Notes: generated from the sequence alone by a model not told the origin. 49,620 nucleotides of DNA from Phycisphaerae bacterium (GCA_028277645.1 JANQFV010000027.1:1-49620), one strand, 5' to 3'; positions 22,765 to 31,997 are shown, counted from the stretch's first letter. Translations and numbers: made by a program.

Positions 22765-23451
22765 ATGCAGCTACCCAAGACTCGCCAGGAACTGGCACGT
22801 TTCATCGACCACACTCTGCTGAAGCCGGACGCGACTGCGGAGCAGGTCGATCGCCTGTGCGACGAGTGCATTGCGCACGGATTCGCGGCGGTGTGTGTGA
22901 ACCCGGTCTGGGTCGGCCGCTGCGCGGATCGGCTGGCGCACCACGAAGCTGCGGTTGCGACGGTGGCGGGTTTCCCGCTGGGGGCGTCGTTGCCGGAGAC
23001 GAAGGCGCTGGAGGCGTTGCGGGCCGTCGAGCAGGGGGCCCGTGAAGTCGATATGGTGGTAAACCTCGGGGCGCTGATCGCGGGCGACCGGGTCGCCGTC
23101 ACACGGGACATCGCGGCCGTCGTGGAGTCGACCAGGAGTGCGGACCCCGACGCGCTTGTGAAGGTGATCCTGGAGACGCGTGCATTAACGGGCGAACAGA
23201 TCGTCGCGGGCTGTGTCTGTGCGCTGGAGGCCAACGCGGATTATGTGAAGACGTCGACCGGTTTCCACGCCAACGGCGGGGCGACGGTCGACCACGTGGC
23301 GTTGCTGCGCGAACATGCCGGCCGCATGAAGGTCAAGGCGGCGGGTGGGATTCGTGGTCTGACGACGGCGATGCAGATGATCGAGGCGGGGGCGGATCGG
23401 CTGGGCATGTCGGCGAGTGTCGCAGTCGTTGAAGAGCTGGTGGAGTGCTGA
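22765..23451 (+). CDS. deoC: Deoxyribose-phosphate aldolase
   Basis: 228 residues from ATG 22765, chosen for its GGAG 5 nt upstream and because MQLPKTRQELARFIDHTLLKP is the family start. It cleaves 2-deoxyribose-5-phosphate to acetaldehyde and glyceraldehyde-3-phosphate. Schiff-base Lys lies in YVKTSTGFHANGG, and the proton-relay Lys in MKVKAAGGIRG; the opening FIDHTLLKP and the GFPLGAS segment are conserved. Cytoplasmic class I TIM barrel. It follows the SPFH gene by 20 bp and may be cotranscribed, but its role is nucleoside catabolism and I see no functional link to the ESCRT-like genes. Confidence 0.95.
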   Translation: MQLPKTRQELARFIDHTLLKPDATAEQVDRLCDECIAHGFAAVCVNPVWVGRCADRLAHHEAAVATVAGFPLGASLPETKALEALRAVEQGAREVDMVVNLGALIAGDRVAVTRDIAAVVESTRSADPDALVKVILETRALTGEQIVAGCVCALEANADYVKTSTGFHANGGATVDHVALLREHAGRMKVKAAGGIRGLTTAMQMIEAGADRLGMSASVAVVEELVEC

Positions 23452-23452
23452 T

Positions 23453-23836
23453 GTGACCGGAGCGGCGGACATTTCACGCACCTGCTCGCGGTGCAGCCGT
23501 GTTACAACGGCGCGCGGCGGACGTGTGCCGAAGTTCTGCGCCATCTGCGGGCAGCGGCTGCCGGAAACTGCCGCCGTGAAGTACGCCGACCGACCGCCGG
23601 GCTTTGCGCCGCCGGCAGCGACGGCCTCGTTGATCCTGGGTTTGTGCGCGTTCATACCCATGGTCGGGATCTTCTTCGCGATCGGGGCGGTATGGCTCGG
23701 AACCCTGGCCAACGATCAGATCAACGCGTCGCATGGACACCTCGGCGGGCGCGGCATGGCCGCCGTGGGAACGGGTCTCGGCCTCTGCGCCGGCATGTTA
23801 TGGCTTGCCGTCTGCGCGGGTTGCCGGCTGTTCTGA
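23453..23836 (+). CDS. Zinc-ribbon DUF4190-like membrane protein
   Basis: 127 residues from GTG 23453 with GGAG 8 nt upstream, almost touching the deoC stop. An N-terminal ribbon CSRCS ... CAICG (Cys-x2-Cys twice) precedes a Pro-rich linker and two hydrophobic segments with small-residue packing ([20 protein letters not shown], and [19 protein letters not shown]), the DUF4190 pattern. It is predicted inner-membrane with a cytoplasmic ribbon. Function unknown. It shares the zinc-ribbon plus transmembrane style of the operon proteins at 15830 and the one at 49114 but is not obviously homologous to them outside the ribbon. Confidence 0.75.
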   Translation: MTGAADISRTCSRCSRVTTARGGRVPKFCAICGQRLPETAAVKYADRPPGFAPPAATASLILGLCAFIPMVGIFFAIGAVWLGTLANDQINASHGHLGGRGMAAVGTGLGLCAGMLWLAVCAGCRLF

Positions 23837-23919
23837 GCTCTGTATCTGCCGGGACAACGTCGGGGTGGGCAGTGCGTTATACTGCGGGGTGCATCACCGA
23901 CCCATGCCAGGAGCTCCAT

Positions 23920-25587
23920 ATGTCGACCATCACCGCCGGCGCTCGTACCGTTCACGCCCCCCGCGGCACCAAGCTGAGCTGCAAGGGCTGGCAGCAGGAA
24001 GCCGCCCTCCGCATGTTGCACAACAACCTCGATCCCGACGTCGCGGAGAAGCCAGATGAACTGATCGTCTACGGCGGATCGGGCCGCGCCGCGCGGAGCT
24101 GGCCGGACTTCGACCGCATCGTCGCGGCGTTGAAGCGCCTCGAAAATGACGAGACACTGTTCGTGCAGTCGGGTCGTGCCGTCGGCGTGATCAAGACCCA
24201 CCCGGATGCGCCGCGCGTGCTGATCAGCAATTCGATGCTCGTGCCGAAGTGGGCGACGTGGGACGAGTTCCGCCGACTCGAAGGCCTCGGTCTGACGATG
24301 TACGGGCAGATGACCGCCGGCAGTTGGATCTACATCGGCACGCAGGGGATTCTCCAGGGCACGTACGAGACGTTCGCCGCCTGTGCGAACCAGCACTTCG
24401 GCGGCACGTTGCGCAATCGGCTGGTCGTGACCGGCGGGCTCGGCGGGATGGGTGGGGCCCAGCCGCTGGCCGCGACGTTCAACGAGGCGGTGTGCCTGGC
24501 GGCGGAGGTCGATCGCGAGCGCATTGAACGCCGACTGAAGACAAAGTACTGCGACCGCATGACCGAGAGCGTCGACGAAGCGCTCGAGTGGGCGCAGAAG
24601 GCCAAGGATGCGGGCGAGCCGCTGTCGATCGCGGTGCTGGGGAACATCACGGACCTGCTGGCGACACTGGTCGAACGCGGGATTACGCCGGACGTGCTGA
24701 CCGATCAGACCTCGGCGCACGATCCGCTGAATGGCTACGTGCCAAACGGGATGGCGTACGCGGCAGCGCTGGAGCTGCGCGAGCGCGATCAGGACGAGTA
24801 TGTGAAGCAGTCGTACCGTACGATGGCGGATCACGTGCGGGCGATGCTGGCGCTCCAGCAGCGGGGCGCGATCACGTTCGACTACGGCAACAACCTGCGC
24901 GGTGCCGCGCAGGAGGCGGGCGTCGAGAACGCGTTCGACATTCCCGGCTTTGTTCCGGAGTACATTCGGCCGCTGTTCTGCGAGGGCTCGGGACCGTTTC
25001 GCTGGGGCGCGCTGTCGGGCGATCCGGCGGACATTCACGCGACCGACCAGGCCGTGCTCGACACGTTCCCGGAAGAGGAGGCGCTGTGCCGCTGGATTCG
25101 CATGGCCCATGAGAAGGTCGCGTTCCAAGGGCTGCCGTGCCGGATCTGCTGGCTGAAGTACGGGCAGCGGGCGCGGATGGGCAAAGTGTTCAACGACCTG
25201 GTGCGGACGGGCAAGGTGTCGGCACCGATCGTGATCGGCCGCGACCACCTGGACTGCGGTTCGGTCGCGTCGCCGAACCGCGAGACCGAGGGGATGAAAG
25301 ACGGGTCAGACGCCATCGCCGACTGGCCGATGCTCAACGCGATGTCGAACGTGGCCTGCGGCGCGTCGTGGGTGTCGATCCACCACGGCGGCGGCGTGGG
25401 CATGGGCATGTCGCTGCACGCGGGCATGGTGATCGTCGCCGACGGTACGGACGAGGCCGAACGCCGACTGGAGCGCGTCCTCACCGCGGACCCGGCCTGC
25501 GGAATCTTCCGCCACGCGGACGCGGGATATGAGCAGGCGATCGAAGTGGCGCGGGCGAAGGGCGTGGATGTGCCGGGATTGAGGTGA
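23920..25587 (+). CDS. hutU: Urocanate hydratase
   Basis: 555 residues from ATG 23920 with AGGAG 7 nt upstream (an open frame extends 5' but lacks family similarity there). It converts urocanate to imidazolonepropionate in histidine degradation using tightly bound NAD+. Family landmarks: the [10 protein letters not shown] start, NAD-binding [11 protein letters not shown], the [13 protein letters not shown] segment, [10 protein letters not shown], and [13 protein letters not shown] with the catalytic-site His residues. No hutH, hutI or hutG is in the window, so this is an orphan copy or its partners are elsewhere. It follows the DUF4190 gene by 83 bp. Confidence 0.96.
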   Translation: MSTITAGARTVHAPRGTKLSCKGWQQEAALRMLHNNLDPDVAEKPDELIVYGGSGRAARSWPDFDRIVAALKRLENDETLFVQSGRAVGVIKTHPDAPRVLISNSMLVPKWATWDEFRRLEGLGLTMYGQMTAGSWIYIGTQGILQGTYETFAACANQHFGGTLRNRLVVTGGLGGMGGAQPLAATFNEAVCLAAEVDRERIERRLKTKYCDRMTESVDEALEWAQKAKDAGEPLSIAVLGNITDLLATLVERGITPDVLTDQTSAHDPLNGYVPNGMAYAAALELRERDQDEYVKQSYRTMADHVRAMLALQQRGAITFDYGNNLRGAAQEAGVENAFDIPGFVPEYIRPLFCEGSGPFRWGALSGDPADIHATDQAVLDTFPEEEALCRWIRMAHEKVAFQGLPCRICWLKYGQRARMGKVFNDLVRTGKVSAPIVIGRDHLDCGSVASPNRETEGMKDGSDAIADWPMLNAMSNVACGASWVSIHHGGGVGMGMSLHAGMVIVADGTDEAERRLERVLTADPACGIFRHADAGYEQAIEVARAKGVDVPGLR

Positions 25588-25595
25588 GGGAGGGG

Positions 25596-25627
25596 ACGGA
25601 GGGACATTGGGACGTGGGGACGGAGGG
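25596..25627. repeat. Four-octamer array (ACGTGGGG-like)
   Basis: ACGGAGGG, ACATTGGG, ACGTGGGG and ACGGAGGG occupy exactly 32 bp just after the hutU stop, in the gap before the convergent glycosyltransferase. Confidence 0.7.
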
Positions 25628-25660
25628 TGTCGGCCGTGTGCGCTTCGTTCGGCGACCTGT

Positions 25661-26902
25661 CTATTCCGCGGTCCGCCGGGTGTAGCTGGTGATGGCGGTG
25701 CTCGCGGCCAGGGCGCAGAACGGCATCAGCGGGACGCGGTAGCGGACGCTGCCGATGTAGATGCAGTGCAGCAGCGTGAAGCAGACGATCGGCAGCCAGA
25801 CCAGGGCGTGGAACGTCCGGGGGCCGGGGCGTAATCGCCAGAACATCAACTGGTGCGGCCGGGCGCGGGCGAGCAGCGCACGGACGAAGCCGATCACCGC
25901 CCCGATGACGACGACGAGCGTGTACGCCGCTCCGGCCCAGGCAGCGAGGTCGGAGCGATACTCGGCCACGTTCGGCGTTGGGTTCCACATGCGCTGGAGC
26001 TTGACCCACGCCAAACTCGCGACGCGGGCCGGATCCTGCTGCATCTGCTCGAGCGCCATGTCGCGCAGCGTTCGGTCGAGCGTCACCTCATCGAGGTTGT
26101 CGTTGAGTTCCAGCGTTTGGAGAAACTCCTGGTTGCTGCTGCCGTCGGCCTGCGGGCCTTGCGCGTCGTAGAGCGTGACGCCGCCGTTGGAGGACAGCCA
26201 CTCCGGATCGCCCAGCACGGCCTGATTGCGCAGTCCCCAGGGGAGCAGTGCTAGCGCCAGCACGACGGGACACAGGAGCAATTGCAGGAACACACGTCCG
26301 CGATCGACGCTGAAGACCAGCAGCACGAACCACAGCACGGGCACCCACGCCGCTGCGGAGGGGCGCGTCATAATCACAGCCGCTCCCAGCAGCGCCGTCG
26401 CGGCGAGCGAGCGGATCACATGATGCTGGGCGAGCAGCTTCCACGCTGACGCCGTCAGCCAGACCGCCAGGCACGTGAACAGCGTCTCGGTCAGCAGCAG
26501 ATTGGCGAAGAAGACGCCAAACGGGTCGCACGCAAGCAATGCCCCCGCGACGGTAGCGGTGGCAGTGTCACAGGTCTTGGCGGCAAAGCGGTACGCAATC
26601 CAGGTTGTCAGGGCGCCGATTACAGCCTGCCCAATGCGGGCGAGCAGGATGCCGATCTCGCCGAACAGTGCGAACCATGCGAGGAAGAGCGGGTAGAGCG
26701 GCATACGGGGCGCGTAGCGCCCGTCGTCAGTAACAAGGTTACCATCCTGAACCAAGTTGCTAGCGAGTTGCCAGTGCAGTTCTTCGTCCGGCCACTGGAG
26801 TTGCGTGCCGTTCGACCAGCCACTGTAGCCCACCCAGCCGAGCCGCAGCGCGAGGGCCCCGCCAAAGAGCAGCCAGGCGGTGATGCGCGAAGTGCGTTTC
26901 AC
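25661..26902 (-). CDS. GT39/ArnT-like membrane glycosyltransferase
   Basis: 413 residues starting with GTG 26902, which overlaps the tilS stop (GTGA). An N-terminal helix (ITAWLLFGGALALRLGW) is followed by the extracytoplasmic loop with WPDEELHW, containing the acidic pair typical of the catalytic Asp in GT-C enzymes (PMT/ArnT/GT83 type). About nine further hydrophobic segments continue to the C-terminus. It transfers a sugar from a polyprenyl-phosphate donor to an acceptor on the outer side of the inner membrane; donor and acceptor are not deducible. Translation is probably coupled to tilS upstream. There is no obvious pathway gene in the neighbourhood. Confidence 0.8.
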   Translation of the reverse strand: MKRTSRITAWLLFGGALALRLGWVGYSGWSNGTQLQWPDEELHWQLASNLVQDGNLVTDDGRYAPRMPLYPLFLAWFALFGEIGILLARIGQAVIGALTTWIAYRFAAKTCDTATATVAGALLACDPFGVFFANLLLTETLFTCLAVWLTASAWKLLAQHHVIRSLAATALLGAAVIMTRPSAAAWVPVLWFVLLVFSVDRGRVFLQLLLCPVVLALALLPWGLRNQAVLGDPEWLSSNGGVTLYDAQGPQADGSSNQEFLQTLELNDNLDEVTLDRTLRDMALEQMQQDPARVASLAWVKLQRMWNPTPNVAEYRSDLAAWAGAAYTLVVVIGAVIGFVRALLARARPHQLMFWRLRPGPRTFHALVWLPIVCFTLLHCIYIGSVRYRVPLMPFCALAASTAITSYTRRTAE

Positions 26903-28368
26903 GTATGGTCGGTCGGATGGGGTGTGTAGGGCTCGAGCACCAGCCGCAGGGCGCGCTGGGTGTCGCGGTGGAGCTTGACGCGCTCGTCGATGCGCAGCGG
27001 CATGACCCACAGCGGCCCGTCCTGGTCCCAGAGAATCCCGGTGCGGGCGCGGACGTCCGGATCGACTTTCTCATCCGAGAAGAAATCGCCGATGGTCTTG
27101 GCCCCCGGCGCGCCCAGTGGGTGGAAGCGATCGCCGTCGCGTCGGCCGCGCACCACCAGCGGCGGGCGCACGCGGTCATAGTCGAGCCATTCTTCGAGGC
27201 GGTTTTCGTTATGTCGTAGTTCCGTGAGGCGATCGGCGTCGACGGGCACGACCTCGGCGGTCAGCGTCAGCCCCAGCGTCGGCAGTAGCGTGCGCCCCGG
27301 CGACGTGACGAAAATCGTGCCAATTTCCGGCGCCGGCTCCGACATGGTCAGCGGGGCAAACTCCAGGCGGTCGTACGTCTTGCGAACCGCGATCGATCCG
27401 GGGACGTGGACCTCCTTCCCGCTGGCCGGCGCCTCGGCGAGGCTGAGAATCGTCTCGACGTGGATGAAGCTGAGCTCATCCTCGCCCTCGGCCAACAGCG
27501 CGTGCGCGCGGCGGATGACCTCGGCCTGGATGATGCGCTGTTTGCTGAGCAGGGCGTGTACGTTCAGTACAATGCGGCCCGGCTCTTCAGCGACCACGAG
27601 CGAGTCGAATGTGCGGGCTGCGGCGTCCTCGAGATAAGTGCCCAGCCAGCGAGCGTGCTCGGACAGACGCAACAGCGCTTCAGTCACATTCGGATTAAGT
27701 TGCTCGACGAGCAGCGGCATCACGCTGTGGCGAATTCTGCCACGCGTGAATTCCGGCGAGCGGTTCATGCTGTCGACGCGGATGTTCAGGCCTTGCTGTG
27801 TGCAGAGTTCCTCGATGAGCGCGCGGCGTAAGCCGACAAACGGGCGGACGAGGCGGATGTGACTGTTGGGCTGAACCGGGCGGACGTGGTGAATGCCCGC
27901 CAATCCTCGCAGACCGGTGCCGCGGCAGATGCGGTGGAGGACCGTCTCGGCATTGTCGTCGGCATGGTGGGCGACCGCGATGAGGTTGCTGCCCGTCTGG
28001 AGCGCGACGCGTTCGAGAAACTCGTAGCGGCTGGTGCGGGCGACTTCTTCGGTCGAGCCGCCGTCGCTGGCGACGCGGGCGCGAATATCCGCGCGCTCGC
28101 TGTGAAAACGGATGTTTAGCTGGTCAGCAACCTGAGCGACGAAAGCCTCGTCCTCGTCGGCCTCGGCGCCGCGCAAGCCGTGGTGGAAGTGAGCGGCGTG
28201 GAGTTGCCAGTGGATATCATCGCGCTGCCCAAGTGCGTGCAGCGCGTGCAGCAGCAGGGTCGAATCCGGCCCGCCCGAGACGCCGACCACCCAACTCGCC
28301 GTTGGGTCGAGCAGTCCACGGCTGGCGAGCCAGTTCCGCAGATGATCCAGAAAGGCTTCCCAGTTCAC
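26899..28368 (-). CDS. tilS: tRNA(Ile)-lysidine synthase
   Basis: 489 residues from GTG 28368 (an open frame continues upstream but the extra sequence is not TilS-like). It attaches lysine to C34 of the tRNA-Ile2 anticodon (AUA decoding), ATP-dependent, in the cytoplasm. The PP-loop SGGPDSTLLLHALHAL is at about 30-45, followed by HFHHGLRGAEADEDE and VAHHADDNAETVLHRICRGTG. The C-terminal part (RDGDRFHPLG, GAKTIGDFFSDEKV) is the TilS C-terminal tRNA-binding domain, so this is the long form. Its stop overlaps the GT39 start. Confidence 0.95.
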   Translation of the reverse strand: MNWEAFLDHLRNWLASRGLLDPTASWVVGVSGGPDSTLLLHALHALGQRDDIHWQLHAAHFHHGLRGAEADEDEAFVAQVADQLNIRFHSERADIRARVASDGGSTEEVARTSRYEFLERVALQTGSNLIAVAHHADDNAETVLHRICRGTGLRGLAGIHHVRPVQPNSHIRLVRPFVGLRRALIEELCTQQGLNIRVDSMNRSPEFTRGRIRHSVMPLLVEQLNPNVTEALLRLSEHARWLGTYLEDAAARTFDSLVVAEEPGRIVLNVHALLSKQRIIQAEVIRRAHALLAEGEDELSFIHVETILSLAEAPASGKEVHVPGSIAVRKTYDRLEFAPLTMSEPAPEIGTIFVTSPGRTLLPTLGLTLTAEVVPVDADRLTELRHNENRLEEWLDYDRVRPPLVVRGRRDGDRFHPLGAPGAKTIGDFFSDEKVDPDVRARTGILWDQDGPLWVMPLRIDERVKLHRDTQRALRLVLEPYTPHPTDHT

Positions 28369-28551
28369 AGCCCAATCAGTATACGGCGACGCGCGACGCC
28401 GGCCAAGCGAAACCGCCCCCGCTGCGCGTGTCTCGGCAGCGCGCACGGGACCGCGGGGTTGTGCGTGACTCCGCGGTGGGAGTACATTCCAGGCTCGACC
28501 CCGCGCCGGGCCGCCCCCGGCATGATCATCACGCCCTGAGGAGACGAGAAC

Positions 28552-29382
28552 ATGAACGCGGCAAAGGCTTTTCAAGGGACCTGCCTCGCTTTGGTAGTGG
28601 CTACGCTGGTCGTAACGCCCGCTGCGGTGGCACAAGAGGACAAGCTTCCGCCGGCGGAGAAGATCCTCGAGATGACCCTCAAAGCGCAGGGTGGCCGCGA
28701 GATGCTCGAGGCGAAGCAGTCGCGCATCCTCAAGGGCAAGTTCCTGATCGAGGTTTCCGGGCAATCGCAGGAATTCACGGTCGAACGCTACGAGCAGGCG
28801 CCCAATCTGTTCTATCTCGAGATCGACCTGGGGGGGCAGAAGATCAAGGCGGGCTCGAACGGGAGTGTGTACTGGGATGTTCAGCCGGGCAGCGGCGCCA
28901 GTGTAGACGAGGGCGACGAAAAGACGGTCAGCGCGCGCCGAGCGCGCTTCTACAAGCAGCTTTACTGGAAAGAGGATTTTCCAACGGTCGAGACGGTGGG
29001 CAAAGTCGATCTCGATGGACGAAGCTGCTACAAGGTCCAGCTCACGCCGGAGGTCGGGTCGCCCATCACGCACTACTACGATCGCAAGACCGGACTGCCG
29101 GCGCAAACCGAATCGGTGCGCGACACTGACGGCGAGACGATCACGATCGTCGACAAACTCGAGGACTATCGTGAGGTCGACGGCGTGAAGTTGCCGTTTC
29201 GCCGGGTGCGTCTGGTGACCAGCGAGGGTACGCCGCCGCGGACGTTTACGTACGCCTGGACGAGCATAGAGCACAACGTGACGATACCGGAGAAGAAGTT
29301 CCGGTTGCCGGTCGCGGTGCGGCTGAAGGCCGAGACGGCAGAGATCCGTGAGAAGGGGTCGCAGGAGAAGTCGGGCGACTAG
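28552..29382 (+). CDS. Secreted LolA-like outer-membrane lipoprotein carrier-family protein
   Basis: 276 residues with a GAGGAG Shine-Dalgarno about 8 nt before ATG 28552. Signal peptide 1-27 (LALVVATLVVTPAAVAQ). The body is made of alternating beta strands with a helix near the start (AEKILEMTLKAQGGREMLEA), YYDRKTGLPAQTES and KLEDYREVDGVKLPFRRV, which is the unclosed half-barrel of LolA/LolB/LppX-type periplasmic lipid-binding proteins. It is a single gene between tilS (divergent) and an aldehyde dehydrogenase, followed 17 bp later by a 9-bp hairpin. The ligand is unknown; this subgroup is common in planctomycetes as outer-membrane lipoprotein-sorting protein-like proteins. Confidence 0.78.
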   Translation: MNAAKAFQGTCLALVVATLVVTPAAVAQEDKLPPAEKILEMTLKAQGGREMLEAKQSRILKGKFLIEVSGQSQEFTVERYEQAPNLFYLEIDLGGQKIKAGSNGSVYWDVQPGSGASVDEGDEKTVSARRARFYKQLYWKEDFPTVETVGKVDLDGRSCYKVQLTPEVGSPITHYYDRKTGLPAQTESVRDTDGETITIVDKLEDYREVDGVKLPFRRVRLVTSEGTPPRTFTYAWTSIEHNVTIPEKKFRLPVAVRLKAETAEIREKGSQEKSGD

Positions 29383-29398
29383 AAGCTGTGTCGAACCT

Positions 29399-29419
29399 CC
29401 CCTCCCTTGTAGGGAGGGG
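29399..29419. repeat. CCCCTCCCT hairpin, copy A
   Basis: A perfect 9-bp stem (CCCCTCCCT with its complement) has a 3-nt loop TGT and lies 17 bp past the LolA-like stop. The same stem with loop GAA is at 31977-31997 and a weaker core is at about 2302-2317. It could act as a terminator without a T-run. Confidence 0.6.
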
Positions 29420-29529
29420 CCGGGGGAGGGTTGGAACAGTCGAATGCGACTCCCTCTCCCAACTCTCTGCCCCACTTGCGGAAACGAGCAAAACAGTCCC
29501 CTTGCTCGGCAGAACTCGATGGTGCCGAC

Positions 29530-30966
29530 ATGCTGCGTGATGCCTACCCGTGTTACCTAGCCAGCGCGCCGCTGGACACGGGAAAAGAACTGTACGTTAC
29601 GAATAAGTACACCGGCGACGTTGTCACCCGCGTCGCGCGGGCCGGACGCGATGATGTGTTGCGGGCGATCGCCGCAGCGGACGAAGCGTTCGACGCCACA
29701 CGACGCCTGCCGGCCTATGCCCGGCAGGCGGTCCTGAACTACGTCGTGCAGCGCGTCACCGAACGACACGAAGAACTATCCCGCGCGCTCGCGGTCGAGG
29801 CCGGCAAGCCGATCGTGCACGCCCGCGGCGAGGTCACGCGGCTGGTCGACACGTTTCGCATCGCCGCCGAAGAGGCCGTGCGTATCCGCGGCGAGTGGAC
29901 ACCGCTGGATATCAGCCCGCGGGCGGACGGCTATCAGTCAATCGAGCGGCGATTTCCGCTGGGGCCGTGCGGGTTCATCACGCCGTTCAACTTCCCCATG
30001 AACCTGGTGGCGCACAAGGTGGCGCCGGCGATCGCAGTGGGTTGCCCGTGGGTGCTAAAGCCGGCGTCGGCGACGCCGATCGGGGCGATTCTGCTGGCAG
30101 AGATCCTGGCGGAGACTGAGTTACCTGCCGGCGCGTTCTCGGTTCTCCCGTGTTCGAGCCACGACGTGGAACCGCTAGTCACGGACGAGCGGATCAAGCT
30201 GCTGAGCTTCACGGGCTCGCCCGAAGTCGGTTGGGGTTTGAAGACGCAAGCCGGGCGGAAACGGGTGGCGCTCGAACTGGGCGGGAACGCGGCGTGCATC
30301 GTGGACGCCGGCACCGACCTGGACTACGCCGCGGACCGGATCACCTTCGGCGCGTTCTATCAGTCGGGGCAGAGTTGCATCAGTGTGCAGCGGGTGATTG
30401 CGCAGCGGGCGATCTACGACGCATTGAAGGAGAGGTTGATCACGCGTGCGATCCAGCTCAAGGCGGGTGATCCTCTGGACGAGGACACGTTCCTGGGCCC
30501 GCTGATCACGGAGGACGACGCGCGGCGCGTCGAACAATGGGTTGACGACGCGGTGGCGGCGGGGGCGCGGGTGCTGTGCGGCGGGCGGCGCGACGGTAGT
30601 TTCTATGCGGCGACGTACCTGGAGAACGTCGACGCCGCGCAGAAGGTGAGTTGTGCCGAGGTCTTCGGCCCGGTGGCGACGTTGCAGCCGTACGACGACT
30701 TTGCGGAGGCGATTCGGATTGCGAACGACAGCGAATTCGGCTTGCAGTGTGGCGTGTTTACGCCGGATTTGAACAAAACGTTCTACGCGTTCGAGGAACT
30801 TGACGTTGGCGGCGTCGTAATCAATGACATGCCGAGCTTTCGCGTCGACAGTATGCCGTACGGCGGCGTGAAGCAGAGCGGCTTCGGCCGCGAGGGCGTG
30901 CGGTACGCGATCGAGGAGATGGCCGAGCTGAAACTGATGGTGCTGAATCGGCCATCGCAGCTTTAG
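29530..30966 (+). CDS. Aldehyde dehydrogenase family protein
   Basis: 478 residues from ATG 29530. It catalyses NAD(P)-dependent oxidation of an aldehyde to an acid. Conserved elements: FNFPMNLVAHK (cofactor site), FTGSPEVGWGLK, Glu249 in VALELGGNA, and nucleophile Cys283 in SGQSCISVQR; GVVINDMPSFRVDSMPYGGVK precedes the C-terminus (here shown in parts: GVVINDMP and MPYGGVKQSGFGREG). Cytoplasmic. The exact substrate cannot be fixed by sequence; closest style is to lactaldehyde/glyceraldehyde-3-phosphate/succinate-semialdehyde type enzymes. The gene stands alone and is followed by a GTAGCGG palindrome. Confidence 0.92.
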   Translation: MLRDAYPCYLASAPLDTGKELYVTNKYTGDVVTRVARAGRDDVLRAIAAADEAFDATRRLPAYARQAVLNYVVQRVTERHEELSRALAVEAGKPIVHARGEVTRLVDTFRIAAEEAVRIRGEWTPLDISPRADGYQSIERRFPLGPCGFITPFNFPMNLVAHKVAPAIAVGCPWVLKPASATPIGAILLAEILAETELPAGAFSVLPCSSHDVEPLVTDERIKLLSFTGSPEVGWGLKTQAGRKRVALELGGNAACIVDAGTDLDYAADRITFGAFYQSGQSCISVQRVIAQRAIYDALKERLITRAIQLKAGDPLDEDTFLGPLITEDDARRVEQWVDDAVAAGARVLCGGRRDGSFYAATYLENVDAAQKVSCAEVFGPVATLQPYDDFAEAIRIANDSEFGLQCGVFTPDLNKTFYAFEELDVGGVVINDMPSFRVDSMPYGGVKQSGFGREGVRYAIEEMAELKLMVLNRPSQL

Positions 30967-30990
30967 GGCGCGGCACACAGCGGCGATCCT

Positions 30991-31063
30991 GTAGCGGTCG
31001 ACGTCCCCGTCGGCCGTGGTTTGCGGTTGGTGGTCAACGGCCGACCGGGAGGTCGGCCGCTAC
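30991..31063. repeat. GTAGCGG-type palindrome, copy 2
   Basis: The left arm, starting GTAGCGGTCGAC at 30991, pairs with the right arm ending GTCGGCCGCTAC at 31063; arms are 27 nt and match at 24 positions. It fills the gap between the aldehyde dehydrogenase and the unknown gene at 31077, whose Shine-Dalgarno lies just beyond it. Confidence 0.75.
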
Positions 31064-31076
31064 GGCGAGGTTGGCG

Positions 31077-31892
31077 ATGGACGAGTTGCGGACTCTGATC
31101 GGCGTCGAAACGGACCTGGATACGGTGAATGCCGCCTTGCGCGCGGGGGTGCAGCGCATCGGCGCGCCGGTCGTGGGGGCGCACGTCGTGAATTGCTCGG
31201 ACGAATCGCAGCTCGAATGCGCACAGTCGTTTCAGCGCGAGGTGGTCGATCAACTGCTGCCGGAGCTTAAGGAAAACGCACGGACCGCTTTTGAGACGCG
31301 CAACCTGGGAGCGCGCTACGAATGGGGTTCGCTGCACGTCGGCGAGCACCACTACGCGCTGCCGGCTTCGGCAGATACGTTCAAGATCATGGTCGTCAAG
31401 GTCCACGGGCATGTCTCGGCGCTCGACGGTCCGGACGGAACACGCTACGGCGCCATGAAACGGTACGACACAGATTCGACCGCCTGCGGCGCGCTGCACG
31501 GACTGCTGGCGGGACAGCACCTGCCGGCGATTGAAGACCTGCGCGGCGCATTCAATGAGGGTGGCAACGACCGCGTCGCGTCGCTGCTCGACGAGCGGCT
31601 GGTCGCGGAGCCCTATCGCTACGTCTACGCTGCCATCGCCAACGCCGTGCTACAGGCCCGCCGCGCGGTGCAGGATGCCCAGTTCCGGCAGCCGCAGACG
31701 CCGACGCTCTACGTGGTCGTGCCGACCGTCGTATTCAACCGGCCGGGGCCGGACACGGAGCTGGTGTGTGGATACTGCATCGTGGATCGACGCAGCGACG
31801 CGCTGAAGACGCGGTACCTGGGGCTCGGCGATGATCCGGCGTTGTATGTGGCGACAGAAGTGGAGGGGTGTCTGCGTGTGGTGGAGGAGTAA
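31077..31892 (+). CDS. Unrecognised protein of 271 residues
   Basis: From ATG 31077 with GAGG 6 nt upstream, at the edge of a palindromic repeat. There is no signal peptide and no transmembrane helix. The composition is globular, with a central strand-rich region (FKIMVVKVHGHVSAL, YGAMKRYD), a helical segment AYIANAVLQARRAVQDA-like in the second half, and a strand pair TLYVVVPTVVFNRPG near the end, followed by YCIVDRRSDALKTRY. I recognise no catalytic motif or family. The gene sits between an aldehyde dehydrogenase and the convergent queD; a CCCTCCCT hairpin lies in the gap after it. Confidence 0.65.
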   Translation: MDELRTLIGVETDLDTVNAALRAGVQRIGAPVVGAHVVNCSDESQLECAQSFQREVVDQLLPELKENARTAFETRNLGARYEWGSLHVGEHHYALPASADTFKIMVVKVHGHVSALDGPDGTRYGAMKRYDTDSTACGALHGLLAGQHLPAIEDLRGAFNEGGNDRVASLLDERLVAEPYRYVYAAIANAVLQARRAVQDAQFRQPQTPTLYVVVPTVVFNRPGPDTELVCGYCIVDRRSDALKTRYLGLGDDPALYVATEVEGCLRVVEE

Positions 31893-31976
31893 CGGCGCGC
31901 TGTCGCCGTCGTTTTCCCTATCAGGGGGACTACAGAGGGTAGAGCCTTCGTTGTCGAGTGATCCACCCTCCCCCAG

Positions 31977-31997
31977 CCCCTCCCTGAAAGGGAGGGG
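31977..31997. repeat. CCCCTCCCT hairpin, copy B
   Basis: The stem CCCCTCCCT with its perfect complement and loop GAA lies between the convergent gene ending at 31892 and queD ending at 32000. It is identical in stem to copy A at 29399-29419. There is no T-run, so it is called a repeat rather than an intrinsic terminator. Confidence 0.6.

Noticed and set aside
23491..23919. N-terminal extension of hutU
   Set aside because: The strong AGGAG before ATG 23920 and the family start MSTITAG show the real start; the upstream frame overlaps the DUF4190 gene.
28369..29475. N-terminal extension of tilS
   Set aside because: The extension overlaps the LolA-like gene on the other strand, and TilS similarity begins at the GTG at 28368.
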